Shown: one piece after another, positions 48,912-60,779 of the stretch
Numbering within the stretch: position 1 is the stretch's first letter
How the letters are laid out: each line of letters begins with the position of its first letter
Assembly (NCBI RefSeq): GCF_020080835.1
Contig: NC_058160.1
Span: 25,097,152-25,161,151, forward strand
Direction of reading: 5' to 3'
Origin: Cotesia glomerata
Taxonomy: Eukaryota > Arthropoda > Insecta > Hymenoptera > Braconidae
DNA: 64,000 bases
The notes under the pieces: generated by a model
What the model was told of the DNA's origin: nothing
Databases searched by the model: none
Seen by the model: the letters and a program-made list of their open reading frames with translations, nothing else
Made by a program: the position numbers and the translations under genes

Positions 48912-50787
48912 TCACATATGTACAGCAACTTGATGATTGCTTTCGGTATTAAAAGATAATGATTTTCCGAGACTAAACAGCGATGGTCCCGGAGCAAGAA
49001 TAGGTGCACTTCCTACACATTCGTCACCTACAAAAAAGACTGCGAACTGAAAAAATTATTCATTAATTATTTATTAATAAAAATAATGATAAATAATAAT
49101 TATTTAATGGTTTATCATTTAAATTAAGAACTTACTTGTCCTGGTGAAACAGCACGCTTGGGTTCATCAACTAAAATAATTAATTGCTGATTGGCTGTTT
49201 TATAAACTTTACACCGAGAATATTTTTCGATATGTTGGAATTTAAAATCACAATGTAGCACTCCATGACTGTTTAATAACTCCGGCGGTTCTTGAAAAAT
49301 CCAATGAGGTTTTGATGTTATTATTGTATATGTGTATAATGCAGGATGATCATGACCCATAGCCTATCAGCACAAAGAGTTTAAAAATTTTATTCTATAC
49401 TACACATAATAAGAATTGTTAAATTTATTTTTACTAGAAAGCCAGAATACTATTAACGCCACAATAAATTTTATAAAATAAAAATACTTACTACATATAT
49501 CGTATTAGTCTCAACGTCTTTTTTATAAACGAAATATGCTTTTGCCTGTCCGGTGATACGACATCGTTGTCCCAATGTCCAATGATGAATGCCTCGATGT
49601 TTACCAACAACTCGGCCCTTTTCCATATCAACAAAGTCTCCAGGTTTATCTTCTAGATACTTTTGATAATATATTAATGCTTAAAAGTTCTAATGGTCGA
49701 TTTAAATAATTAATAAAATAAAATATAAAACCTCAGATATGAAATTTTGAAATGTTCGGCTACCTATAAAACAAATTCCCATACTCTCATCTTTAGCAGC
49801 TATTCGATCTAAACCTTCTTCAATCGCTATTTTTTTAATATCTTTTTTTACGTAGTCTCCTATAGGAAACATACATCTTTGAAGCGGTTCTTGCTGGACT
49901 TGAGCTAAAAATAACGTTTGGTCTTTCCAATCATCCCGAGCTTTCAGCAGTCTCACTCCTAAAATTAAAAAAACTAACTTTATTATCTAATTCAGATACA
50001 AAATAATTACTTTTTAGATTGAATACCTTTATCAGGATTAAAGTGCTCCAAAAAAGGTCCAAAAGACGTTCTTGCATAATGTCCAGTAGCGATTGCATCA
50101 GCTTTGAGATGATTCCGTGCATAATGATAAAACTTATTAAATTTTATATTTTTATTGCATATTACATCAGGATTTGGTGTAATACCATTTTGATAACCAC
50201 CTAATAAATAACTTGAAATCAAAATTAATTAAATAAATACACATCAATACTAAATTTATAAATCATAATAAAATATAACCATACCTAAATACATCATTCC
50301 AATATTCTTTTACAAAATTGACTTCTAGCAAAGGCACATCTAGCTTTTTGCATATAAATTCAGCATCTTTGTAATCTTCGTCAGCTAAACATTTTCCTGT
50401 TTCATCAGCAGTATCCCAATTCCTTAGGAAAACAGCAGTCACATTAAAACCTTAAACAATTTATAATAAAAATTAATTATGATACCGAAATTTAGAAACA
50501 TCGGATCTTTTAGAATTTTTTAAATAAATAAATTTTGCTAAGAAAAATTTATAAAAAAAAAATTCCGTTTTTAGAAGCTCTAAAAAATGATGAATGCAAT
50601 TTTTTAAAAATAATTTTCTAGATCTAGTTAATTTTTTAATAAAAATTTTAAGTGTCTGCTAATTTAAATGTCATAAATAATTACACAATTTAATTCAAAA
50701 TAAATAAATACCTTTACGCTTTAATAAAATTGTTGATACAGCACTATCAACTCCACCAGATAACCCAACTACGACGTTTTTAATCAT
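48912..50787 (-). CDS. TRMU: Mitochondrial tRNA 2-thiouridylase 1 (TRMU/MnmA family)
   Basis: It puts the 2-thio group on wobble uridine of mitochondrial tRNA-Lys, -Glu and -Gln. Exons: 50712-50787, 50285-50450, 50027-50211, 49732-49958, 49492-49659, 49136-49363, 48912-49046; 394 aa. The PP-loop SGGVDS is at residues 10-15. Next come FLRNWDTADETG, GITPNPDVICNKNIKF (first catalytic Cys), ADAIATGHYAR, KDQTLFLAQV, and MGICFIGSRTFQNFI (second catalytic Cys). The C-terminal part has HHWTLGQR, DHPALYT and RAVSPGQFAVFFVGDECVGS. As in human TRMU there is almost no leader ahead of the PP-loop. Divergent from HSPA14 and convergent with FAM185A. One intron holds an inverted-repeat element. Confidence 0.96.
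50479..50674. mobile_element. Inverted-repeat element, family copy H
   Basis: Left end ATGATACCGAAATTTAGAAA (decayed), right end GTGTCTGCTAATTTAAATGT then CAT. The inside includes GATGAATGCAATTTTTTAAA. It fills most of the first TRMU intron. Confidence 0.6.
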
Positions 50788-51191
50788 ACCTTGATAAATA
50801 GAAGTTAACCATTAACATAAATAATAATTAAATAAAATATGACAATTTATATAAGTAAATCTAAACAAGAAAATATTTATATTAAGTAATTATAGCTAAG
50901 TGAAAGTATTTTTTATTCTCTCCAAAACCCATGTGTTTAGTTCATTTTTAGTAATAAATAACTAAATTAAAATAACTCTAGAATAAATTCTAAATGTTCC
51001 TAGACTAAATACTCAAATTTCCCGCTAAATAAAATTAAAGCCCCCATTTAAAGTACTGAGCGCATGCGCAGTTAATTATCATTTCTCAACAGCACTTGCA
51101 CGCGGTCCGGCACGTTATACACACGTTTGTGTCTTCGTATGTCTGGTTAACAGCTTGGGTTATATTTTTATACTTTTTGTAAACAGTAACT
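50788..51191. promoter_or_regulatory. Divergent promoter of TRMU and HSPA14
   Basis: 404 bp between start codons. The right half has a GAGCGCATGCGCAG palindrome at 51058-51071 and a GC-rich GCACGCGGTCCGGCACG stretch at 51097-51113. These are the only promoter-like signals for both genes. TRMU serves mitochondrial translation, a typical NRF1-type target class in animals; the regulatory link is inference. Confidence 0.5.
51058..51071. promoter_or_regulatory. NRF1/EWG-type palindrome GAGCGCATGCGCAG
   Basis: It contains the full GCGCATGCGC palindrome, 121 bp before the HSPA14 start codon and 270 bp before the TRMU start on the other strand. Confidence 0.45.
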
Positions 51192-53223
51192 ATGGCCGGG
51201 GCTTCTTTTGGACTTTACTTAGGAAATACATCTGCTTGTTTAGCTCTTTATAAAGTAAGTACTCCAATAATTAAATAATAATTAATTTTCAAGCATAAGT
51301 AAATTAATTTATTTAATATCGAGCAAGATTTAAGTCGGTACACGTGTTAACCTCAAAACCACCTGTATGCATAATTAATTATTATATTATATTAATTCAT
51401 ACTTATTACAGGATGAAAACGTGGATGTTGTCGCTAACCATGCTGGAGATCGTGTTACTGCTGCTGTCATCACTATTACTGACTCCGAGAAGGTTTGTTT
51501 TTTTTTATGTTTATTTTTTAGGTTACATCCATAGGTTAAGCTTAGTTTATTAAAAATTAATATATTCAGTTAAAATACTCTAATAATTTTTAAATTATTG
51601 ATAAAATTATTTTTTTATAATTTTTTTGAACTTAAATATTAATAATAATAGTCATTAATAATGTAATTTTATATAATCTAGGTAATTGGAGCAGCGGCAA
51701 AAGCCGGCCAGTTCAGAAATGCATTGAGTACGATAACAAACAACAAACGTTTGATGAACAAAGAGATAGATAGCAAAGAGCTGGACGATGCGATCAAAAA
51801 TAGTACAAGTAAAATAATTAACGAATCAAGTCTTCAGTATTGTATTAAAGTAAATGACAAAAATGAAAAGTTTACTCCACAAAAAATATCGTCATTGCTA
51901 CTTGGAGCGATGTACGATATATCTACTACTGCTGCTCATGACGACGATGAACACAATATCGTTTTCTGTGTTCCGTATAGGTTTAATCCTGATAGTATAA
52001 AAGCTTGGTGTAATTCAGCTACAACTGCTGGCTTTAAAGTACTTCAAGCTATTGGTGAGCCAGTGGCTTCTTGCCTTGCTCACGGAATTGCTAAGGACAA
52101 AAAGAAAAATGAGTAAGTTTTTTTAAACTTAAAAAAAATCAAAGCATCAAATTATTAATATATATTTTAATAATATCTTATTAATTATTTTAGATTGGTA
52201 TTAGTCTACAGAGTCGGTGGTGTGTCGAGTAATATTAGTCTGGTAAAAGTAACTAGTGGTTCGTTGAAAGTTTTATCAGATCAATACTACCCAGAATTAG
52301 GTGGTCATAAATTGACTGACTTATTAACGTCATACTTAGCCCAGGAATTTAGGAATAAATATAAAATAGATCCAACTGAGAGCAGACGTTCAATAGCTAA
52401 ATTGAAAAGTGAAGCTGAAAAATGTAAACATGTTTTATCAACAATGTCCTCGGCACATTGTTTTGTTGAGTCGCTTTGTGAAGGTGTTGACTTTAGTCAC
52501 AATATTACACGTGCAAGATTTGAAAATCTTATTAGCTCACATATTTCTGATTATATTCAACCAATTATGGACATACTTAATTCTTCGTCTAAGACAGTGG
52601 TTGATATTAAATCAATTATATTGTGTGGTGGTACGATGAAAATTCCTAAGCTCCAGGAAAAAATCGGATCAATATTCCCGGCTGGTGAGGTCTTAACAAG
52701 CAGATGGAGCCCTGATGAAACGATGGCCGTTGGTGCTGCTATACACTCATCTCATCTACTGGCTCATGGAATGCATGATCGTGAATTGAATTCAACTGAT
52801 GTTGAAATTTACTCATTAGCTAAATCGATTTGTGTTGAATTTAGTGGTATTGAATGTATTGTTATACCTAAAGATACAATAGTGCCTGTTAAAATTCAAA
52901 CTACCATTGATGTACCAAATATTACCGATGATAAAATATCAATTAATGTTTTTGAAACTGAAGATAATGGCAATGAAGTTACCAAGAAAATCGGATTGGT
53001 AGGTGTTTAATTTTATTTTATATATTTTTTTACAGATTGGATGTGAAAATTTCATTCTATAATTTTTTTTTTTAATTTTTAGATTTCATACCATTTAAAG
53101 GCTCCAGGAAAACTAAAGGTTGATACAGACTTAACAGAAGCTAATTTAAATATCCACATAACTGATTTGACTTCCAGCGAAAAATCAGTATTCCGATTTC
53201 CCATTCATGAAGATGATTTATAA
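51192..53223 (+). CDS. HSPA14: HSPA14 / Hsp70-like ribosome-associated chaperone
   Basis: An atypical Hsp70 that with DNAJC2/MPP11 forms the ribosome-associated complex for nascent chains. Exons: 51192-51254, 51412-51492, 51682-52112, 52194-52998, 53083-53223; 506 aa (human 509). Features in order: FGLYLGNTSACLALYK (first nucleotide-binding motif, degenerate), VVANHAGDRVTAAVITITD, AAAKAGQFRNALSTI, VFCVPYRFNPDSIKAWCNSA, LQAIGEPVASCLAHGI, VYRVGGVSSNISLV, LGGHKLTDLLTSYLAQEF, SEAEKCKHVLSTM, IILCGGTMKIPKLQEKI, DETMAVGAAIHSS. The substrate-binding part is short, as is normal in this subfamily. AATAAA at 53340 is the likely poly(A) signal. All five joins keep frame. Confidence 0.95.
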
Positions 53224-53601
53224 TAAACCATCATTATTTGTAAATACACGCTGACGACTTAATCAACTGACCTTTTTCTCACTCACCAAAAAAAAAAATC
53301 ATTAATGAATTAACATGATACTCTGTAAGAAAATTGTTGAATAAACAGAAACCTCTGATCTAAAAGTTTTTTAAAAGATATTTGTGTATTTTTTTATTTC
53401 TTCTTTTCTTCATGCCACAAACTAAAAAAAAAAAATTCTAAGCGTGTCAGCTTCGACATTTTGCCTAGGCAAAAATAGATCAAGTATCGCGTCTATTTAA
53501 TTATTTTATTCCGTTGAAATGTCGATTGGAGAGTATCAGTCATCATCTTAGTTAATTAATTACTCAATTAAGAATAATAATTTTTTTTAATTTTATTTGT
53601 C

Positions 53602-53799
53602 AAAGTAGCAACATTTAATGAATTATTAAAATTTTGCTAATTAATATCATCAAAATTACATAAATAAATATCATAATCCTAAAAATAATAATTTTTTAAA
53701 ATTTTCTTTTTAAAAGTAGCAACATTTAATGAATTATTAAAATTTTGCTAATTAATATCATCAAAATTACATAAATAAATATCATAATCCTAAAAATAA
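53602..53799. repeat. Tandem duplication, two copies with 111-bp period
   Basis: About 85 bp starting AAAGTAGCAACATTTAATGA at 53602 recur with no difference I can see at 53713. The flanking AATAATAATTTTTT is also repeated, imperfectly. The near-identity points to a recent duplication. It is AT-rich and non-coding. Confidence 0.85.
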
Positions 53800-54439
53800 A
53801 CTTGAATTTCGATAATGATAAATGAAACGCTGAAGAACGGAGCAGCTAAAAGCTTCCCACGTGTAACAGTATTGATAAAACGGTAAAGCATGCTCTTAAT
53901 CCATAAAATCCCGTACTATAAAGTATATAATCCTACCACACAGTACATGCGAGAGAAATTTTGGTATAAAATTTTCCAAGTTCTCATTTTTCCGTTGGTG
54001 GCGTTCCTGTCATTTCCAATTCCATTGTCTGGTTGATCAGCAGCAGCATCGCAGCCAGCCCAGGCGACCAATCAGGAATTAGTAGAAGGGATAGAGGGCC
54101 TCAACCTCTACAGCGTAATTCTCCTTAAAAAAGCAAGCATACCAACGCGCTTAAAAGTATCATATCAGCCTTTCTCGTCTTTCAAAGCATTTTCAATGAT
54201 CAAAAATAAAAACTACAATCCAATTCAAATCACCACGAGGCGTGAATAATTAATTAGTTAATTAAAGGAAGCTAAAGCTCGTGGTAGCTTTACAAAATTG
54301 AGGTGAATATGTTGAAATAGTAAAATTTAACGGGACTGACAGGGTTTAAAGCAAAATACAAACTCAATAAAGCGTGAAAAAATGTTGACTCAAGTCCGTA
54401 GCGTAAGAAACAGCTAAAGGAGGGTGCTAGGTTTCAATA

Positions 54440-54455
54440 TCGGCGGCCATCTTGG
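54440..54455. promoter_or_regulatory. YY1/Pho-like site TCGGCGGCCATCTTGG
   Basis: The reverse complement contains CAAGATGGCCGCC, which matches the YY1/Pleiohomeotic consensus (CAAGATGGCGGC type). It sits in a GC-richer patch upstream of the zinc-finger gene. Binding is inferred. Confidence 0.35.
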
Positions 54456-55170
54456 GTCATACTCTGTGGTCTGTGGTGCTTTGATTTTTTGTTGCTTTGG
54501 TCTCTTCGTCTCTTCGTTTATGATTATAGTTGTGTAGTGCGTTATACTCTCGACGATAGAATTGTATAAATTTGTGACGAGGGAGCTGTCAGTCAAGTAC
54601 CGCGCAAAATTATTTACATAAATTATACACACAATTATTTATTAATTAGTAATCAACAATAATCGTTATCGTTATTAGCAATAACAATAATATTAATAAT
54701 AAATACAAACGTTAATTATATTGACGTTGAAATTCAATTATATAATTACTGTAACTCTTATATATTTATTCAACAAATAATAATATTGTTTAAAGCTGTA
54801 ATCAGTAGCTTTTGGAATTAGTTAACCTTACAGTGGCCTCATTTTTTTTTAGCTTCCTACTTCCTAGGGACTCGGATTTACTTAATACAGGTTTGTGCGC
54901 GCGTTTGTGCTTTTAGTACTGCTGATAAATTACGTCAATTCCCGGTATTCATCAGTACTCAGTATAAACCACCAATAAAAAGTGGTCCTGATTTTATTTA
55001 ATTATCATAATCATCATCAACACATTACACTCAAGACTGATCAATTGGAACTAACAATAGTCAGCCGTTATTAAAATATTTTAAATAATATAGTGACCAT
55101 GCGTATACGATGATTATGCTGCGTGATAGTGCTTCAAATTCGCTTGAGTACTTACGTGTACTTTAGTTTA

Positions 55171-55171
<1 letters not shown>

Positions 55172-55224
<53 letters not shown>
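55172..55224. repeat. TA dinucleotide microsatellite
   Basis: An uninterrupted run of about 26 AT/TA units, in the leader region of the zinc-finger gene. Likely length-polymorphic. Confidence 0.95.
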
Positions 55225-55226
<2 letters not shown>

Positions 55227-56092
55227 ATACACACATACATGCACCAGTGTAGATAGACGTAGAGTTTAGCAAGGAGCAAATTTCTACAACCTGATATAAA
55301 AATAAAATAATTGTTGAATTTTTATAAGTAAAAATGGTAGCCATGTGTATCAAAATTTAATTGTTAGCTAATACTTAAGCAAATAAAAATCTCAAATCAA
55401 TGGAAATTTCATAATTTACATGCTTATTTTACTGATAGAAAAAAAGGTAAGCTTAACAATAAAATCATTAACCTTCCTTTGTTTCTAATTTCGTACTTAG
55501 TTATTATGTTGAAAGAATAATTTTTTTTTTTCGATGTTTCAGAGTATTTTTTTGTTTGTTTTCATAACTTGGCTTTACTTAATTGATGGCAATTAAAGGA
55601 TGATGCTGTCTATTAATCAATTATTGATACTGCAGTTGTTATTCTAAATTATTGTTTTATCGGCAGACTTGATTGTTGAGAAAAGTTAAATTAATTACTT
55701 ATCAACGCTGCTTACATTTTGTAATTTAAAAAATTTACATGTTCTTGTGATTGTTTAACTTACAATATTTCAGATTTTAATTAATATTCATTGACAAAAC
55801 TTGACAATGATAAGAATGACAATTAATTATAATTTATCACAATTCAAGATTTTGTTTAATTAGCGATGAATGAATTGATAATTGATGAATATTTAATTTA
55901 TTTATGAAAATTCATAAAAGTGAGATTAATTTTATTGATTTTTAATAAAAGTTTTTTTTTGTTTAAGGCTTGGCACAAGAATAGAGGCAAGGCAATGGGA
56001 ATTATCAAATTAAAACAAGTATCAATCTGTTATAAGTAAATATAATAACTAAAACAGATGAGCTTAGAGTAAATGATGCCGATTGTGAAACA

Positions 56093-58707
56093 ATGAGGTA
56101 CTCTGCAGTGCAAGAAGATGGCTATGGAGTTGGATTAAGGCAGGATATACAGCCAAATAACAACAACAACAATATTAGTAATAATAATGTAGATGATAGT
56201 ATGATGGCAGCCACTGGTGAAGTTGAACCAGTCGGCGAGAGTACTGCAGATGAATGTTCTATGGTTTATAATCTGCCTTTACTTTTCGCAAATGGCTACC
56301 CTACTTCATTAGAAAAAATAACATTGGTAAGTAATTTACTTGAAATTATTTTTTACTTTTATGATATTGTTATGTAATCATTAAAAATATTTATTGTTTA
56401 ATTACAGCCACAGCTGGAGAAGTTCATTACCTTTATGACAAGATGTTCATTGGGTAATAATACCACTCAGGTATTCAATAAACCTGCGTGGTGGCCAACA
56501 GAAGTGGAATTTTCAATTCCCTTAGTGCGACCTAAGAAATCTGGAGATGTAAGTATGTTTATAAGAGTATTGTCAATAATAAAATTTACAATATTAATTA
56601 TTATCATTATCAGGAAATTTTAAATTGTTAGATATTAAATTTCATCAACAAAATGGCGGGTAGTTAGCTCTAAGTTCTGAGGATTAAAATTTGCATACTT
56701 GTCGAGGCGGTTTATCAACTAAAATTAACTAGAAACTGATAAAAATACAAAGCTGTTTGTTTATTGACCGTTATAACTAAAAAAAAATAAAATTTATGTT
56801 TCAGAGTTGGATGCGATGTTTAAGAAGAGTTGTATTACAATGTTATTCTTTCCATCAAAGCGAATACTTGCTTCGTTTTTGCACATATCTCGCGCAATAT
56901 CCGCAAGCGAAGCTTTACTATGTCAACAACTGGGACTCGACGACCAGTCTCTACCACAAGAGTACTGGCAAGTTGTTGGCGACATTCCGAAATGAGAATA
57001 TGGTTAGTCGATGATTCAATCAATATAAAAAAAAAAAAAAAAACTGATAAAATTTATAATGCTATAGATAAAAATTGTATAATGTTTAAAATTGATATTT
57101 TAGGACTATGATAAAGTTATTGAACCACATAGGAAATCGTTGCTACCAATAAACAATGCCAATTCCAACTCTCAAGCGAAACATAAAAAGACGCAGCAGA
57201 GGAACCACCGTCAATCGCCGTCCTCCCTGGTTCGCATCCAGCCACAAATGGAAGAGATCTATTTGTGTGACAATTGTGACGCAGAGTTCCTGGATTTAAA
57301 ACAGATGAAGGTACCTAAAATACGTCGCCGTAACTTCCACCATTGGAATTCCACTTTAAAAAAATAATAATAACTAAAAATGACCATTTGTTACCAATAT
57401 GTATCAATAATACTCCTGCAGGATCATGAAAAATCATGTGGGGAGACAGTTAAGACAGTACACCAGGAAACCAGTACCTGCTGGCGGCCAATAACTCCTG
57501 AAGTTGAAGCTGAACCTGACTTAACTCAGAATCAATTTATGGAGTACTTTCATTTATCAACACCCAATCAACAACCACCAAAAACAACCACCGATCCATC
57601 ATCGATTCCAGCCATAAATATCGAGACTGAGCCATCTAGAAGTTCACGGCGTATGAAACCATCCGCCAACCTGTGTCGTTCATCAACGATTCCTTTTTCC
57701 TCGCCAGCGGGTCTAGCTTTGGTTAAAAAATCCAAAGGAATGAATGAGGCTACTAAACGTGATCGTGTTGATAGGATAGAGTGGCACTTGAGTGCCCCAG
57801 CACTCACTAAAACTAATAGACCTAAGTGGTTTGGTAAATTTTCGTCATCTGGTAGGTGGGTTGTTACTTATAAACCCAATACCAGTAAAGAAAATCCACC
57901 AACTGATGATTATGTTCATCAGTATACATTTGGCGCAGTTAGACGTAAGCCTTGTAAGTAAACTCGATTAAATTTTATTTTTATTTTTATTTTTATTTAA
58001 AAAAAAACTACTTTACTGTTTATTTGATTAGATTATTAATAGTTAATATTTGCTTTGTAGCACTGGATGTACGTTCGCAAATTCTTTACATAGCCTGTGG
58101 TTCTCCATTTGTTAAGTTGAATCGACTTACTGATGAACAACTCCAAGATTTAAAGGAACATCCGTGGAAATACCAACCTCCGATACGGAAAATTCGACAT
58201 AGAATACGACCACGATTAATAATGAGAATAAGTGGAAAGTCGACTGGACAAAAACGACAATACTCGAGTAGATTAACAGAAGTAATGCCAATTATAGAAC
58301 AAGAACCGGAAATAAATCAAATAAAAACAGGGAGTCTAAAGCGTGGATATACACCTAATTTCCGTTCACGGCCGTCAGTGGTGCCAATTTCAAGGATTCC
58401 ATCATCGACGCCAACGATAAAAGAGCCGTTTAAAAAGACGATAGTCATAGTGGATCTTTGCTCTTCAGATGAAGAAGAAATTCCCAGTAATTGTGTGATA
58501 TTGTCAGATGAAAATCGTGACCCGCTTAACAGTACATTTGAAAATGTTCGTATGAGTAATAGTTTTAGTAAAAATCTCGGTTTACAACCGATGAACGATA
58601 GATTGCGAGATAGTATTCTCACTGACGACAACGACAAAAGCTGTAATAAACGCCTGGCTAATGGTGTAATCGATGCTTTTTCACCGATTCTAAAACCAAC
58701 ACCTTGA
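56093..58707 (+). CDS. Unnamed C2HC zinc-finger protein with WWP-containing domain
   Basis: I cannot name this gene with confidence. Exons: 56093-56326, 56408-56548, 56805-57002, 57104-57310, 57422-57953, 58061-58707; 652 aa, all joins in frame. The N-terminus is Asn-rich. Residues about 70-190 form a well-built domain with LEKFITFMTRCS, KPAWWPTEVEFSIPLVRPKK (W106, W107, P108), WMRCLRRVVLQCYSFHQSEY, YYVNNWDSTTSLYHKSTGKL and ATFRNENM. The WWP motif recalls the NRF1/EWG DNA-binding region, but this is a resemblance only. A single C2HC finger follows (C246, C249, H262, C266), split between exons 4 and 5. Exon 5 has RVDRIEWHLSAPAL and KWFGKFSSSGRWVVTYKP. The C-terminus is basic and ends with IVIVDLCSSDEEE (565-577) and CVILSDE, both like SUMO-interaction motifs. 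A nuclear, chromatin-linked role is inferred. AATAAA at 58905. Confidence 0.75.
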
Positions 58708-60305
58708 ATCATCGGCTATCAAATAATCAATTGAATTGAATTTGATTGACATTGAGGCAAAATTAAAGTTAAAGATTACTACCATGAACCGGTAACATAC
58801 ACATTCTCATCTTATTTCTATAGGCGTGTGTTAAGTTTAAGTATTTTTATATATACCTATATCACGTCAATTTTGTTGTACAAATTAAGATGATTAGTGG
58901 GCCAAATAAATGGAAAAATATCTGTAATGGCATTAAATGTATGAATTTTGTCAAATAATGTCGATCGATATAAAAAAGAATATAGACTGTTTCGTTTGGT
59001 ATATATATATTTATATTTTTAATCAAATAAAATTTTTTTTTTATGTTTAAAATTACTCTGTATTGAAAAATAAAGTATCTGACTAAGACAACTAACGTGA
59101 ACGAACTACAAAAAAAAAAACTTTTCATAAAATAAAAAGTTACGTCTTTTATATCTTTATTTAAAATATTTTGTAATCACTGTAATAGCTTTTATTTATT
59201 TTTAATTATTAATTAATCACAACAAAACCTTTTTAAGACAAATAATAATAACCATTTTAAGTAAGTAAATTAATTTTTAAAATTAAATATGCATTAGCAA
59301 TTTTTAATGACACTAAAAACAGCAAAAAATTAATAATTTTTGTATCAATTAAAAAAAAGTTTTTCGTACTGTAAAAAATAATTATATAAAAAATTGCACA
59401 TAAATAATTGTAGATAATTTTTTTTATATTTATTTATTTTTCTTAGTTTTAGAATATAAAATTTTAAAATAAAAATTACAAAGCGCGGGAATGCGCGCGC
59501 ACTATTGAATTGTCATAAATGTCGCTAGTGACATCCGTTTTCCGTTATCGACCTCCCGACAGCAGCTCTGTCTCTTCTTTGGTGACCGAATGCAAGAGTT
59601 CTCGCCAGCATACTATCTCCCCTCTCGACATATTATATTCGACTCATCGTTCTCGATGTACAACTCACGGCTCACAACGTAAGCGCGAGAGAAAGAGGTG
59701 CGGTGTTTTGTTGCGTGATTGCGAGAGTTGTTGTTTGCGAGTTGTCCGATGTCCGAGCGTGTGTGTGTTGTTATGCTGTACGACCATTAAATAATTCTTT
59801 TAAACAATAGTTTTAATATCAGTAATATTTATACTAAAGTAACTAAAAAATTAAAATCCTTACATAATAATAAAAGTGTTCGTCGGTCCTAAAAATAATA
59901 AGGTCACCTAAGCGAGCTGAAAAGAGAGCCAGCCAGCGAGAACGTAATAAAGAAAAAAGTGTGGACGAGAAAGTATACACGAGAGTGAGCGAGAAAGAAC
60001 AAGAGAGAGAAAGAAAAGACACATATTGCCAGGCATTAACGAGTAGAGAGCAACCAAGTTTATATATTATAATATATATAAATATATCATATATATTAAT
60101 TGAAGGAAAAGATATAAATATTAAGAGCAAGAGAGCGATAGAAATTTCTAAAAAAACTAGAGTAATAAATAAAAAAAGTTGAGACGCTTGGTGAACTCCG
60201 ATTGCTGAGATTACTGACTGAACTACTGCTACTCTACTTCTGTTTGCTCTATCCTCCATTCTATATAATACGTATAACTAGCCAACAACTCGTGGAACAA
60301 ACAAA
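58708..60305. other. Spacer, TBPH promoter and 5' leader
   Basis: The left part is the zinc-finger gene's 3' UTR (AATAAA at 58905 and 59026). A decayed inverted-repeat fragment may lie at 59307-59410 (ATGACACTAAAAACAGC, AAAATTGCACATAAATAATT). From about 59480 the sequence becomes GC-richer (GCGCGGGAATGCGCGCGCAC) and then rich in GAGA runs (59935-60025, AGAGAGAAAGAAAAGAC type), as in insect promoters and leaders. The 91-codon frame at 59519 is Cys/Ser/Arg-rich with no domain character and is more likely leader sequence. Confidence 0.5.
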
Positions 60306-60746
60306 ATGTCATCGTATATCCAGGTTGCTGAGGACGAGGGTGAAGAACCGATAGAACTCCCAACGGAGGATGATTCAACATTATTGTTAACGACTCTCTC
60401 AGCGCAATTTCCCGGTACGTGCGGTCTCAAATACCGCAATCCAGAATCACGTACAATGCGGGGCGTGCGTCTCGTTGATGGTCGTCTTCATGCGCCGGAA
60501 AATGGCTGGGGCAAAGCTGTCTATTTTTGCGTGTTTCCAAAAGGTACATTATTTTATAAAAAACATTTACTCGCCATTAGACGTAATCATTACTTATTAT
60601 TTTTTATTTTATTTATATATTTTAGATTTTAATAATTTTCGATTTTTTTTTGGAATATTCATACATTTGTACATACATATATATACACATAATATATATA
60701 TATGAGATGATACTACGCCATTCCACGTTTAGTTTATTTTCATTAC

Positions 60747-60779
<33 letters not shown>

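Larger units (their letters stand above)
53224..56092. other. Spacer and 5' leader region upstream of the zinc-finger gene
   Basis: The first 150 bp are HSPA14 3' UTR. A tandem duplication lies at 53602-53799. GC-richer patches at 53985-54130 and 54420-54480 look like promoter or leader DNA for the plus-strand gene at 56093. A TA microsatellite lies at 55172-55224. An acceptor-like TTTGTTTAAG at 55957-55966 is followed by GCTTGGCAC, suggesting that the exon with the start codon begins about 55967 and that an upstream non-coding exon exists. Two short upstream ATG frames precede 56093 (56058, 56074). Confidence 0.45.

Noticed and set aside
59519..59794. 91-codon Cys/Ser/Arg-rich frame upstream of TBPH
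   Set aside because: It lies in the promoter and leader region and has no recognisable motif; it could at most be an upstream frame.
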